DNA of 64,000 nt from Glomus cerebriforme (Eukaryota > Glomeromycota > Glomeromycetes > Glomerales > Glomeraceae), in contig QKYT01000044.1 of assembly GCA_003550305.1 (NCBI GenBank), positions 205,260-269,259 on the forward strand, given 5' to 3'. The notes under the pieces were generated by a model, which saw nothing but the letters and a program-made list of their open reading frames with translations, did not search any database and was not told where the DNA came from. Positions 9,347 through 28,114 of this stretch are shown piece by piece (the stretch's first letter is position 1; the number at the start of each line of letters is the position of its first letter). The translations under genes and the position numbers were made by a program.

Positions 9347-10932
9347 TCTTTTAGAAATGCGATATCATTATTCATTATCTTTAATTTGTTCCCCTTTTAT
9401 ATTATACCTTCTAATTTTTATTTTTATTATTTATTTTAGAAATTTAAAATTTTTTCAAGATGTAAAATCTTATTTAATTGTCATATTCTTAATTTTGGCC
9501 AAAAAATTTAATTCTAACTAGAATTTCTATTTCTGGATATTTGGGTAATGTTATATAGACTAAAAATCATTTTTTTTCAAAATTAAAATTTGGATTATAT
9601 GAGACTTTCAAAAAGGAAATTTTCTTAATTTCAGCTAGAATTATCAAATTAAAAAATCCTGATAATGTATAAATATCTCATTCCTATGCTAGATCTAAAT
9701 TTACCTTTATAAAAATACTAAAATATTTAATATTTTTAAAAATTAATAAACAGGTTTTTAAAAAAAACTACTATATTTAAGATGTAATTTACCAAAGATT
9801 AATACTAAATTATTATATGTTTTTGGAATAAATTTTGTCAATTTACTATAAATGCACTTCTGGTTACAAAAATTTAAATAAAGCTAAAATGAATAATATT
9901 GCATATAGACCATTCAAATTTATATAAGTAATTAAAAAAATGTTAAAAAACCATTTTTTGTAAAAAAAAATAAATGTTAACTTATTCAATAATTTTTTTT
10001 ATTTTAAGAACAGATGTAAGTTTATTATATATTTAGTGCCAATCTCTGATGAATTATATCTTAATTGCAATTGAAAGATAAAATATGATATATAAGAAAA
10101 AAATCTAGAAATACAAAATACTATTATTTGATTTATTTTATTAAGATGAATCCAAAAGCTTTATTTTATTTTTTTGATAATTACTAAATAATAAACCTAG
10201 ATAATAAACAAATAAATGTAATTTAATATTTTTACTGAAATATAATTGTCAATATTAATATATAGAAATGTTAACAGTTAAGGTATTTTATTATACAATA
10301 GTTATAGAAAGATGAAATATAACTTACTGAATTCATCTTGAAAAATAATATTTTTGTGTTTCTAGTTTATATTAATAGATAAGAATTTATTTATATTTTA
10401 CATTTTAAGCCTTTTAAGACTTATAAATACTACCCTTCAATGCATCTTTGTTAAGATGACTATGTTTTATCTTTCCATGATTACTGGTTGTTGAGAAGTG
10501 TTAAAAGATATTTGATGTTGAATTGTTAGGTGAATTGTGTGAATGATTTATATTTTGTAATATAAGTACAGTACAAATATCAAGTAATTTGATAACTGCG
10601 TATTTCACAAGAAATATTATACAATCAGCATTTGCTTTTGAATTTATTTCTTAGTACTAATGATGAAAAAGATATAACTTAGATAATTAATTTTATTGCA
10701 AATAAATATGCCTAATAAAGTTCCCTTACATTAATAATTGTTTTTAATCTTTTATGCGATGATATGTGGTGATGATTTGCCAATTTTCTGAGCTTACTAG
10801 CATCACGGAATATAAACAACTTCTCATAACATCAGACTAATAATATCAATTCTAAAATACATTTCATTATAAGGATGAAAGAATCACATTTTAATGCGAC
10901 TTTATTATTTTTTTTTTATATATTTTTATTTG
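9347..10932. other. AT-rich intergenic DNA with one decayed MITE-related segment
   Basis: About 9380-9660 is a diverged, end-less relative of the Mutator-type MITEs (compare GGATATTTGGGTAATGTTAT and the CAGCTAGAATTAT remnant of the internal palindrome). The rest is low-complexity A/T with no supportable gene. This is the boundary between the repeat-rich left arm and the gene-dense right arm. Confidence 0.55.
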
Positions 10933-13027
10933 TTATACTGGTGGCCAAACAGCCTGTAATACATCCGCTACAACATCACCAGGATTTGGAAATTTTGGTG
11001 TAAGACTTTTTGTCTTCAGTAATGTCATTAATCCAGTCCCATACATAGTGCTTTTGTCATCTCCAACATCTCTCAATTTTAATCTATGTGAAAATACTTT
11101 TTCACTTGCAAAAAGAACTAATTCGGGAGTTGCATAATTACGTTGAAAAATTGCGGCAAGAGCTCTAAATGAAATTTGATTAAAAAATTTGACATAGTTT
11201 AAATAAAAAATTATAATTTGTGTAACTTACTTGACAAGTATCACAAGATCAGATGATGCACGAGCTGTCAAACCTCCTTTCACCAAACGATGTGTTCGTA
11301 TCCCTACAACAACATCTCGCATATACCTATGCATATCATTATGAATAGTTACACTATCCATTTTCTTTGATAAATCTTCAATTTCCTAAAAATTAAATAT
11401 TTAATAAATATACATTCTTAGTAATAGCAAACATTCCTGAATAATTATACCGAAACTTTAATAAGTGGACTTCTTCTGGTTGGAATCATTGAAGATTTTA
11501 CAGCTCCTAATATTCCCTCATAAGTATAACTAATGAAAAATCTGTCAAGCTAAAAAAACAAAGAGAGATGGTTAATTTTAATAGTTTTCTTAAAAAACAA
11601 ATTATAATAAGATAACAAAGGCTACCAATTGATTAGGAATATTATGTTTCATGGAGGTAATTGGCAATAAGACAATAACAATAAAAGGTTTCGATAGATT
11701 ATAGATCGTAGTCCTGTCAATTACTTGTTTTCGAATCAAAATCTATTCGAATGAAAAAAAGATAAGATATTAAGAACCAAAAAAAAATTTTTAAAAGCAA
11801 ATAATAAACAATACCTCCAACAAAAATGCATGAATAATTTCATTTGCATCTGGTAAATTTTCAATAATTACAGCCTTTGCTAAGGATCGCGAACCTGAAA
11901 AATATGGTGAAGGCGGTTCAAAACTACCATTACCTAAACTTTCGTGCTTTTTCTTTGATAAGGTATCATTTGGCGTTATCGGAGATTGTGAAAGTGGAAA
12001 ATGAGAATGATAGACTGAATATATATTCTTGCGAGGGGACCCAGTATATATACTAAGACTTGGGCGTGATGATGTTGAAGGTTTATCTGGAATGTCAATT
12101 GGTTGAGCTGAAGTTGATAGATTTGTATTCTTCTTACGTGTATGAGGACTTGATGGTCTAGGTACCGAAAAATTTCTTTCTCTTGGACTATCGAGTGTCC
12201 ATGATCTTTCTTTTGACTGATTTAGTAAAGATTCATATAAGAAACTAAAGAAAATATTATAAAACGGAAAAGAAAATTAAACTCAACTCAACCTTTTGAA
12301 AACTAAATTCATCATTTTCGTAAGATCCTAAGGATCTTGTGCCTTCATAATTATTTCCGTAAAGTGATTGTGGTTCATCGGATACATTTGAATCAATAAT
12401 GAAAGAATCTCTTTGATTCGATATTTGATTTGAACTATGTGATAAATTAGACCGACGTTTTAATCCCTTAAAATCATGTATCGGTTTTTTATCATATGAT
12501 TTTGTTGAACTAATTGTCCGTAAAGATCTAGACGATTTTTGAGTTTTCAATCGAAGAATTGCTTCTTCTGCAACATTAGGGTAAGGATGTATATTATTTG
12601 ACATATTCGATATGTGAGAACTATCTTCTCTTTGTCGACTAAAAAGATTAGTAGCAAAATCAGCAGGTGTTTGTAAAGCATCGCAAATAATTGTAGATGT
12701 AGACATATTAAAAACATGATGGAATACCTAAACAATATGAAAAATTAAATTTAAAGGATGAAACAAGTCTAATACGCGTTAAATTGTTCAGTGATCGAAA
12801 TTCTCATATAAAAATGCAAAATATTATAAAATTATTACTTGTTCGGTCATAGATCTAAGTTCTTCGATATTTTCTTGTTTACATGTTAATATCAGGTGTT
12901 TATCTCCGGACATGAGACAAACTAATATTGAAATCAAGACATCATCAGAAAACTGAAAAGAGGTATTTTTCTTAATATATTGTAGCTTTGACTTGAGCCA
13001 ATTTTTTGATGGTGTGTCGGAAAGCAT
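10933..13027 (-). CDS. Fungal Mg-chelatase/MoxR-lid-like protein
   Basis: Seven-exon model, 553 aa: 12839-13027, 12288-12727, 11815-12244, 11626-11742, 11451-11549, 11231-11385, 10933-11164. The exon 2 donor (GTTGAG) is chosen to keep frame and is the weakest junction. The C-terminal third (DVVVGIRTHRLVKGGLTARA, then KALAAIFQRNYATPELVLFA and EKVFSHRLKL) matches the lid region of MoxR/Mg-chelatase AAA+ ATPases. The N terminus (SDDVLISILVCLMSGDKHLIL) and the core segments (KPFIVIVLLPI, LDRFFISYTYEG) agree with my recollection of a fungal family annotated as magnesium chelatase. No Walker A motif (GxxxxGKT) is visible, so it is probably not an active ATPase. The middle is Ser-rich and likely disordered. 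Function is unknown. It is divergent from the MAP kinase gene. Confidence 0.72.
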
Positions 13028-13234
13028 TGTAAGAAATCAAGCGATGGTAAATTACAAGAATAGAATATTTTTTAAAGATAACGATTGCTTGCTTAATTTA
13101 GTAAGTAATACAATTGGTTACTCATTCGCTTTGTACGACGAATGCAATTACACAGTAACGTCCATATTTAATGTCGATGGAGAAAATTGTCATTTTCGAG
13201 CGCCTATTGACAGACAAGAATAAAAACGTAAAGC
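13028..13234. promoter_or_regulatory. Shared divergent promoter, 207 bp
   Basis: Only 207 bases separate the start codons of the Mg-chelatase-like gene (minus) and the MAP kinase gene (plus), so both promoters must overlap here unless starts lie inside genes. The segment is less AT-rich than the introns. No individual site can be assigned with confidence. Confidence 0.5.
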
Positions 13235-15422
<2,188 letters not shown>

Positions 15423-15986
15423 AGTAGGTATTATAAACATATATAGTGGTATAGATTTAATAACATTAATATAGTTTATATAGTTAAATTTTATTTTTTG
15501 AATGGATGTTTGGTTTAAGACGGAGCATATTTTTAGGAAAACTTTGTCAATTTAATGTAGAATGGCTTTAATCGGAATTTATCATTATTTGTAGAAACTT
15601 TGTAGAACAATCATATCTTTTCATTCGATTGACTATTTATTTGGTGAATATTTTATTTCTTAATTATCGTTAATTTATCAATACATATATTTTTTTTGTC
15701 GGTTTAAATTAAATTACTTGGTTTCATATTTATACGTAGGAATGTTAATTTATAAAATTGGGAAATCAAAAAAAAAAATTATTCTGGTAGAAATAAATAC
15801 ACGGGTTTACAGCAAATCTATTTGTTTTATGTCTGAATTTTTTTTTTCTAATCTTAACAATATTTTTAGAATGAATAAAAAATTTTTGTTACCTTCTTTT
15901 ATTTAAATAAATAAATAATAATAATATTTAAAGGAGAATGATTAAGTATCAAAATTTAAAATTCTTTTCTTAATCCATTTCTTTGA
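15423..15986. other. Convergent intergenic region, 3' ends
   Basis: This is the 564 bases between the stops of the MAP kinase (plus) and LeuRS (minus). It is AT-rich and presumably holds both 3' untranslated regions. A 62-codon frame at 15718-15906 lacks coding character and is not called. Confidence 0.6.
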
Positions 15987-20024
<4,038 letters not shown>

Positions 20025-20193
20025 AATGCGATTATTTTACCCATATCTGATATGGTATTATAATTGGTTATTTCTTTGACTAACCTAAATTAGATATCGA
20101 AATTTATTTGCAAAATTTCAGGCAAAATTAGAACAAACACACCATTTTATATATGCTCCTATAAAATTATTTGCTGAGATATAAGAAAAAGGG

Positions 20194-22133
20194 TTAATAT
20201 ATAGTAGAATTTTTATAACACTTGCAATGATAAGGTAAATAAATTTTTTCGTTATTAATCTCTTGTAATAATCTAATAATAGGAGGTAAATATTTATAAT
20301 TAAATGAATCATAGTTTAATAGTTTCTTACAAATTCTACATGGTTTAGAAGTTAAATCGTGATAGCTTGATATCCAGTCCTTAAAGAAGTTAAAAGAAAA
20401 GTGAATTAATTATTTTGTGGAAGAGAAATAGAACGAGATGAAAACTTACTAGTAGGTCCGGTATTGGGTTTGTCGGGTCTAATTCGTTTAATTTGGCGGT
20501 TGCTAATTGTGTTATACGTTGAAACTCCAAAGAATCTGATGTTTCTAAAATTGTTTTCTATAATAATTTTTTTATAAAGTTATCTAAAGTAATTTTATAA
20601 TTCAAATGAAGTATATAAAGTAGCTTACTTTTTCATGGCATCCAAAAAAAGCTATTCTCGATATTGTTAAAGAAGATCCATCAATATCATTATATTTTAA
20701 TGTTACACGAACTTTTAAAAAAGTATTTACTAACACCTTCAAATTTTTTTAGGAATTAGTTTAATTTGAAAAATTTAATAGAAAGTAGAAACAAATAATA
20801 AGTACCGTAAACGCTGAAACCCGACCAGAAATATCTGAATCAGTTTTATCAACTTCTACTTTATAAGGTCTTTGTTTTGCTTCAGCAAGCCAATTATCAA
20901 TTGTGCTATTAATCTGTCTGGAAATTTATAAAAAAAAAACTTAATATAAAGAAGTAAACTTAACAAATGGAAGGGGCATTACCTTGCGTCATATGATTTT
21001 GTTCGGTTGAGAAAAGGTAATTCTGAAATGATACGTTGTTCATCATTTTTATATTTTTTAAAATATGTTTTATAATCCTTAGAAAATGTACTTTCAAGGA
21101 AAAAGAATTAAATTATTGTTGGTAAACTTTAATTTCTATAAGATTTAGAGCAGAATGCGAACTTTCCAATAAATTAATAATTACTTTGTAACTTGTTGAC
21201 TTGTTTTTTGCATTGCTTCTTTAAGGTCTACAATAATTTTTTCTTCATCTTTAGGATTATATTTAAAATACCTATTTCAATAAAAAAAAAAAATTTATAT
21301 TAATATAAATTCTTTTAAATTAAATAATTAAAATAAATATACTTAACGGTTTATTTTGATTATTCTGATTAGCATTCCATGCTTCTTCGAGTTTCCGAGC
21401 ATATTCCAAATCATCTAACACGCAAATATAGCGTATTCTTAATATCTCTTAAAATTGAGTCAAGCAAATTAAAATAACAAACCTAAAGAAGAATTAAGTA
21501 ATAGTGAAAATTCTTCCATTTTATTCATTATCTTGTCGTTCATTTTTTCAATATAATCTGGATCATATGTTGGCAGTGGAAGATTTGTTCCTCCTTCATT
21601 CATTACAGTATTCATCCTAAATTTTAAATCAATAAGTCATTAAATATTATAATAGAATGATAATGATGATAAAGTAATAAATTAAACAAAAAATTCTTAC
21701 AAATTTGACGATTTTTTATTCATAAATAATAATATTTCAAAATTTAAAACTACATTTTGTAACTTTCAACCTGACATTTAAAGAAATTTTACTTACCTTC
21801 TTGTTCTTGCGGTTTCCAAGTTTCGCTTAAATGATCACAAATATTATTAAAAGTAGCAGTTATTTCATTTACCTATAATGACAATATAAGAAATATTCAT
21901 CATATTCATATAAATAATATCAAATTGGATATAAACTTACAAACCATTTTTATCATGTTGTCCAAATTGTTTATTCTAGTTTTCATATCCATACTCTTCT
22001 TATGATCAATTTCTTTTTTTTCTTCAACATTCATTTTTGTTTTTATCAAATAAAGTTGAACTGTTGAAATTGCAAATATATCGTTTTTGATTCGTGTAAC
22101 CATAGCGTCACCGCATGAAACATCACGCCCCAT
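20194..22133 (-). CDS. MED27: Mediator complex subunit 27
   Basis: Eleven-exon model, 407 aa: 21945-22133, 21797-21872, 21701-21749, 21483-21616, 21348-21414, 21185-21271, 20983-21090, 20806-20917, 20629-20736, 20450-20557, 20194-20379. The C terminus carries the Med27 signature: a tryptophan-led helix and cysteine pair (LLDWISSYHDLTSKPCRICK), an LPP turn, and a final HCKC. The human protein ends similarly with CQRCGK, LPP and a terminal H-x3-C motif. The rest is helical and Lys/Glu/Asn-rich, and longer than the roughly 310-residue human subunit. As part of the Mediator tail it would link activators to RNA polymerase II in the nucleus. The 49-base third exon is required to keep frame. Start is the first Met of the longest frame; Met34 is an alternative. 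Confidence 0.68.
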
Positions 22134-22346
22134 TTATAGCAGTACTGTATAATGTTTATTTATATTATGCATTTGTGTGACGAATAGTTGAGGCGAATCA
22201 AAAACGATATACTGATTTGCGTCAGTTTTTTTTTTTACCATAAAGAGAAGAATGGATATTATTGGTTGATAAAAAAACCGCTAACTAACTAGGTCATTGA
22301 TTGGATATTTCAATCTCAAGTTTACAACTTTATCTCTAATACGAAA
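22134..22346. promoter_or_regulatory. Divergent promoter between MED27 and the TPR gene
   Basis: The two start codons are 213 bases apart on opposite strands, so the region must serve both genes. It includes a T-run at 22229-22239 and otherwise has no assignable site. Confidence 0.45.
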
Positions 22347-23765
22347 ATGCTTTTACAACGATATCGGTCTAAATTATTTTCCATTTCGAAGTATCAGAAT
22401 CACGTTACAGTTCATATTAAAAGTAATACAATTGTAGCGCGTTTATCGGCTCAATACCAATTTAGTTCATTTCAATCTAAAACTCTCCGATCTTTAGCGG
22501 TGCACACTATTCCAGTAACTACAGCAATGACAACGACAAAGATAACATCCCACTTTCGATTTATTACTCAAAATAATAGATTTCTTATTATTAACTATGA
22601 TGTATTTTTTCATAGCTCATTTAGACAACAACGACGACGTATGCATATACCATCATATCCACTAATAAAGCGCCAACAAACAGCATTTCAAATAGCATTT
22701 AAACAGGCAGGACGAGATTTTCTTCGCTTTCTTAAATATTTATTTATAAGTTTGTTATCTACAGTATTAATCGGATTATTATCATGGAGAGGATATCATT
22801 TTTATATTGAACATTTTCAATATTCAACACCTACAAAATTATCACGTACAGCAAGAGATTGTTTAAGAGGAGCTTATGTGCGTACAAAAGTATCACCTGA
22901 TTCACACATGGCAGAAATTTATTTAAGACAAGCACTTCAAATTGTACTTGAACAAGATAAATTAGAATTAAATGATCCTATCGTCATTGATATTTTACAA
23001 TTACTAGGTGATAATCATATATGGAGAGGAAATTTACATAATGCTATTATGCAATATAAACAAATATTGGAATTATTATTACAACAACCACTAAAAGAAA
23101 GAGGAAAAGAGATTGAAATTGCAAAGAAATTGGGAGATTTGCATATTAGAATTCAAGAATATAATATAGCGGAAAAATATCTTGTATGGGCAATTGGATT
23201 ATTACAAGGAAATAAAGTTGAATTATTAAATGAAAATGATGAATCATTAGAATTTACTACAACTTCAATATTTACAAAATCATCATTAATTAACAAAGAT
23301 TTTATAGCAATAACAGATTTACTTGCAGGTTTATATGCAAAACAAAGAAAATATGATTATGCTTTAACACTTTATTTAGGTTTACTAAAGGTGATACAAG
23401 AAAAAAAAGAAATAGGTGATTTTACATTGAAATGTTGGGAAGCTATAATTAATGGACATTTAGGAGAAATTTTTTATGACATTGGAAAATATGATGAAGC
23501 TATGGGTTGGTTACAAAAAGGTTTATCTATTGCTAAAAATGATAGTGGAAATAAAGATTGCGATGAATGTGCTGGAGTTATTCTTAATAATCTTGGTTTG
23601 ATACATGAAAAAAATGGAAATAATGATTTGGCTATTTCGTTATATACTAATGCTATAGAATTTGCTGAAAAAGCTCAGGATTTTATTGGAATTGAGGATT
23701 TTACTAGAAATTTGAATCGCCTTCAATTGCAAGAAGATAATGAAATGATCAAAGAACAAAAATAA
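22347..23765 (+). CDS. Mitochondrial membrane TPR protein, Mgr3-like
   Basis: Single exon, 472 aa. Residues 1-110 are basic with scattered Ser/Arg/Gln, as in a long mitochondrial presequence. A hydrophobic helix at about 131-147 (YLFISLLSTVLIGLLSW) is the only membrane segment. From about 185 on the protein is helical TPR repeats, with AEIYLRQALQIVLEQ, GNLHNAIMQYKQILELL, GKYDEAMGWLQKGLSIA and NNDLAISLYTNAIEFAEKA as visible repeat units. A presequence, one membrane helix and a C-terminal TPR block is the layout of yeast Mgr3, the substrate adaptor of the i-AAA protease Yme1 in the inner membrane. It could instead be another mitochondrial TPR protein. It is one of the few intronless genes here. 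Codon use is as AT-biased as the neighbours. Confidence 0.62.
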   Translation: MLLQRYRSKLFSISKYQNHVTVHIKSNTIVARLSAQYQFSSFQSKTLRSLAVHTIPVTTAMTTTKITSHFRFITQNNRFLIINYDVFFHSSFRQQRRRMHIPSYPLIKRQQTAFQIAFKQAGRDFLRFLKYLFISLLSTVLIGLLSWRGYHFYIEHFQYSTPTKLSRTARDCLRGAYVRTKVSPDSHMAEIYLRQALQIVLEQDKLELNDPIVIDILQLLGDNHIWRGNLHNAIMQYKQILELLLQQPLKERGKEIEIAKKLGDLHIRIQEYNIAEKYLVWAIGLLQGNKVELLNENDESLEFTTTSIFTKSSLINKDFIAITDLLAGLYAKQRKYDYALTLYLGLLKVIQEKKEIGDFTLKCWEAIINGHLGEIFYDIGKYDEAMGWLQKGLSIAKNDSGNKDCDECAGVILNNLGLIHEKNGNNDLAISLYTNAIEFAEKAQDFIGIEDFTRNLNRLQLQEDNEMIKEQK

Positions 23766-24120
23766 AAAACGATAATAAATATGATACAAATTCAGCGATT
23801 GACGAATTTCGTGTAACGTGAATCAATTGATCCACTTTCACCCGCATATTAATTGCGATTTCCAGAGTTATGATGTCAATATACTATTCTAGGTAGTGCC
23901 CCTTAAAAAATTTATATTAAATGTTTAAAAAAAAATAGATTTACCATATTATATAAATTATAAACTTTTTAATGAATGCTTTAATTCTATTTATTTTTTA
24001 TTCTCCTCATTTTAATATATTTTTTTCTTTCTTGTTGATATATTTTTTTTGGAGTTCAAGAAGGAACTGAAATGATATTTTAAAAAACTGATATTTACGC
24101 ATCGAAAAACTATTACAGTT
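23766..24120. other. Intergenic region upstream of the Rho GEF
   Basis: 355 bases holding the 3' end of the TPR gene and the leader of the Rho GEF gene. T-rich between about 23985 and 24050. No other feature seen. Confidence 0.55.
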
Positions 24121-27100
24121 ATGGGAAACACTAATGAATTACAAGAAACAGGACCAATAGGTTCCGCAAAAAAAAACAATGCTTTATCAGTTAATACGAC
24201 TGCTTCACAAATCTATAATAATGGTGATTTCTCTCCTTCTTCACCCTCTTTTCGACGAACAGTATTATCCAACGTACGTCAGTCTTGGATATTTAATATA
24301 TCTCCCTCAATTCCAGAGGCCGAAAGTGTTTATGTTCAACCAACTGCTATTCTTGAAAAGAACAACCTAGCAACAGCAAAATCAAGACTATCGATTTTCA
24401 TTCAAAAAGATGGCGGAAATCAACAACAGCATGGAAGGGTAGTAACTAACGGTACATATAATAAAACTGAACAAGATAACAAAGGAATAGATATTTTTTC
24501 AATAAATGAAGTTCCGGATGTTGAGGATTTAATTGATAATGAACTTTCATCACCTCAATTATTAACAACTTCAAGTAGACCTATATCTAATGTTTCTTCT
24601 TCATCTACAAATCAATATAGTAGTGAATATGATGCATTATCAGATTCATCACATTCCTTATCGTCATCGTTTGCTTCCACTTCTATAACTACGAACAATC
24701 GAGATAGTATATCTGATACAACTTCAATGCTAAGCAATTCACCTTCGATATTGAATGATCCTCATAATAAATTTAATAAATTATTCTATAATAATACTCC
24801 TCATCACCGGTATTCTATGCCTTCTGCTTCGAAAGAATTTGTTTCACCAAACAGTCCTCGTCAATATATTATTGCATCTCCAAGACGTGCTTCAATGCCA
24901 ATTCTGTCTAATGACTCTGATATTCAAATTCAAACACATTCATCCATGTCATCTGATATACCAATAACTCCAATAACTCCAATAACTCCTGTAAATATAA
25001 TTATTGATGATGATGATGATGAACAAGATGATGAATTAAAAGAACTGGAAATTACCATTAATAATGGCGCTTCTTCTAATGCTTCAAATGAAAGTTCTCA
25101 GCATGCTACTTTACGTCCTAGTAGATTATCATCACCTGCTAATGCACAATTAGCCCAGAGAGCTTCTCGAGCATCTATGAGAATGAGTCTTAATAATTTG
25201 ATGCAAAAACGATTTAATATTGCTTTCGAAATCTTGACAACTGAGCGTCATTACGTTGAATGTTTACAGCTTGTCCAGAGGGTATGAATTAACGAATTTT
25301 GTGAAATTTTTAAATAAATATGAAAAATGAAAAGAATAAATAAATTCACATATTTAAAAATTAATACTTGTTGTTTTTTTTTCTAAATCGATTTATTTAT
25401 TTCAATATATAGTTATTCCTTGATCCTTTAACTGAATCACTGTCTTCAGCCAATCCAATACTGACTAAGAAATCAATTAATGAAATATTTGCAAATCTCT
25501 CCGATCTAATTAATGTTAATACAGAACTATTAAGAAGATTAGATGAGAGAATTGCTATAACTATTGATGATAAACCAATCGAAGATTCTGAAGATAAATT
25601 TTGGAATCCTGAGGATGGTTGCTTGGGTGATATTTTTTTGGATATGGTAAACTTAATTCATAATAATATTCTAATTTTCATTCTTTATGAATTTCAAGTT
25701 ATTTATTTGTTTATATTTTAAACAGGCTCCATTCTTTAAAATGTATTCAATTTATGTTAAAAATTTCAATTCCGCGCTTTCCGTAATTAATGTCCAATTG
25801 CGAGATAATCCTGCATTTTCTGCTTTTCTAAGGGTAAATTCTGAAAACTGATAATATTGTTATGTATATTATACATGATTTATGATTTAATGAATAATTT
25901 ATTTATTATAGGATATTATTAAGACAGGACAATGTAAAGGCCTTACTTTACAAGCTTATTTGATAATGCCAGTACAGCGAATACCCAGATACAAATTATT
26001 ATTAGAAGATTTATTAAAGAAAACGGTTGTGACTCATCCAGATTATCTCAATTTAAAGAAAGCGTATCAAGTTATTGAAAACGTAGCCACTTTTGTAAAT
26101 GAAACTATTCGACAACATGAAATGTTTATTACTATGTTAGATATTCAAAAATCATTAACAGGATTTGATGAAGTATTGTTAGTTCCTGGCCGTACTTTCA
26201 TTAAGCGAGGAATTGTTAAAAAGGTGCACAGTTATTTATTTTATTATTCATTATATCTTTATATCTTAATATTAATATAAAAATTTTTATTTCTTTTATA
26301 GATATGTCGTCGAAAACATCAGAAACATGAATTTTTCTTATTTTCGGATATTTTGATATATGCTCGTCCTAGTTTGATGGATGATACATATACTTTTCAT
26401 CGAAAGTTCAGTCTTGAGGATGTGACAGTTTTAGTAGTTGAGGATACTCAAAGTAATTATAAATAATTGGAATTTATTTGATTTTGGTAAATATTTTCTA
26501 ATTTTTTTTTTTTTTAATATTAATAACAAGAAGATGTAAAGAATGGATTCCAGATAATGAGTCCTCAGAAGAGCTTTACGGTTTATGTAGGTTAGATATC
26601 ATTGTTCAATATATATTCATCTTAAATTTCTTATTTAATTTGGATTAATTAAATTAATTTACATGTGCTTTATAGATACTCAAAAAGAAAAAGAATCGTG
26701 GATCAACGCGATTCGTGATGCCAAAGAAGAATATTTAAGTGCTAAACGAACACTTAAGATTGGTATGTGATTTAATAACAAATTACTTTTTACTTTCTTA
26801 TTTGTTATTATTAATATATTATTTTTTATTTTTGAAGATAATAATGTAGGATTAGAAAGGAAGGACTCGTACAAAAAGAGAATTGTAGAGAATTATCACG
26901 CACCTGTATGGATTCCAGATTCAAAAGCCGATAGATGTATGAATTGTTCTGAAGAATTTACAATATTTCGAAGAAAACATCATTGTCGAGCATGTGGCAA
27001 AGTTGTTTGTCATGCTTGTTCTACAAGGGTAAGTATTAAAAGAAATGTATTTACTTTTGAAAAAGATTACTAATTATATAACTTTTTATAGAACTTTGTT

Positions 27101-28114
27101 ATTCCTGGTACAAGCGAGCGAGAAGATCAATTGGCACGTGCATGTGACCCTTGCTTCTTTACAATGTTCCCGGACGCTGTAAGAGATGAAGATTTAGCAC
27201 CTGGTATTCATGTGTGGGATCTTGTTGGTAATAGGAGTACAACTTCACTTGTTGAATCGACACAAAAAGATGATAATGTTAAAGACAAAGAAAATGATAA
27301 TGTTATTAATGACTGTAATAAATTTGAGAGAACTATCCTTAAAAACATTGAAAATAATCGGGCAAGTGTAGTATTTTCTTCAGTAAGTTATAGGAATATA
27401 ATTTATTTATTAGAATAATTAAAGATATTTTTATATATTAATTTTATATACTTTTATTAGTTAAAATCTATTCATGATGCTATTATAGCTAAACGTTGTG
27501 AGCAATGCAGAATTGATTTTACTGTATTCAGATGGAGGGTAAGTTATTTACATATTACATTGTAATTTCTACACTTACTAACATGTAAACAATTTCCTTA
27601 GAATGTGTGTTTGAAATGCAAAAAAATTGGTAAGTTATTATTAAATGAGACTTTTAATAATTGGACTCTATATTAAATTTAATCATTTTTTTTCAATTTT
27701 TAGTTTGTACTGATTGTCTCACAAAGAAACCAATTGATTTCTTATCACTTCCGAAAGAATTTTTAGAGGAATTATCATCAGATGAAACACAAACAATTGA
27801 GAATAATCTAAATAACCGATTTAGCACAACTATGGTTAAAATATGCGATTTTTGTTATTTAGGTAGGTCACAGACCAAGAAAATTAATTGTTTATAATTA
27901 TTAAAAAAAAAGTATATATATACAGTATATATATAAAATTAACTATTATTAAAATTATTTGGTAGGTATTGATCCAAACCGTGTAATAATAGATGAAGAA
28001 ATGGATGGATGGAGTGCAAAAGGACAAATATCACCACCATCAACACCTAATGGAAAAAAATATTATAACAATCAACAATCAAATTTTGATGTTATGATAG
28101 AAAAAGAACAATGA
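24121..28114 (+). CDS. Rho guanine nucleotide exchange factor, DH-PH-FYVE (FGD-like)
   Basis: Thirteen exons, 1002 aa: 24121-25281, 25413-25646, 25726-25833, 25912-26223, 26302-26452, 26531-26590, 26676-26762, 26838-27028, 27092-27382, 27461-27538, 27602-27629, 27704-27862, 27966-28114. Residues 1-360 are Ser/Thr/Asn-rich and disordered, with tandem PIT units and an acidic run. The DH domain (about 365-570) starts at [19 protein letters not shown] and includes [23 protein letters not shown] domain follows ([28 protein letters not shown] through [15 protein letters not shown]). The FYVE finger (about 720-800) has [31 protein letters not shown] and CDPC. A second cysteine module follows (KRCEQC, CLKCKKIVCTDC, CDFC). 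It should activate a Rho/Cdc42 GTPase at PI3P-bearing membranes. All joins preserve frame. Confidence 0.88.

Noticed and set aside
1..10900. CRISPR-like array in the regular minisatellite
   Set aside because: Units are 115-132 bp, degenerate along their whole length, lack a constant short repeat with unique spacers, and lie in a eukaryotic transposon.
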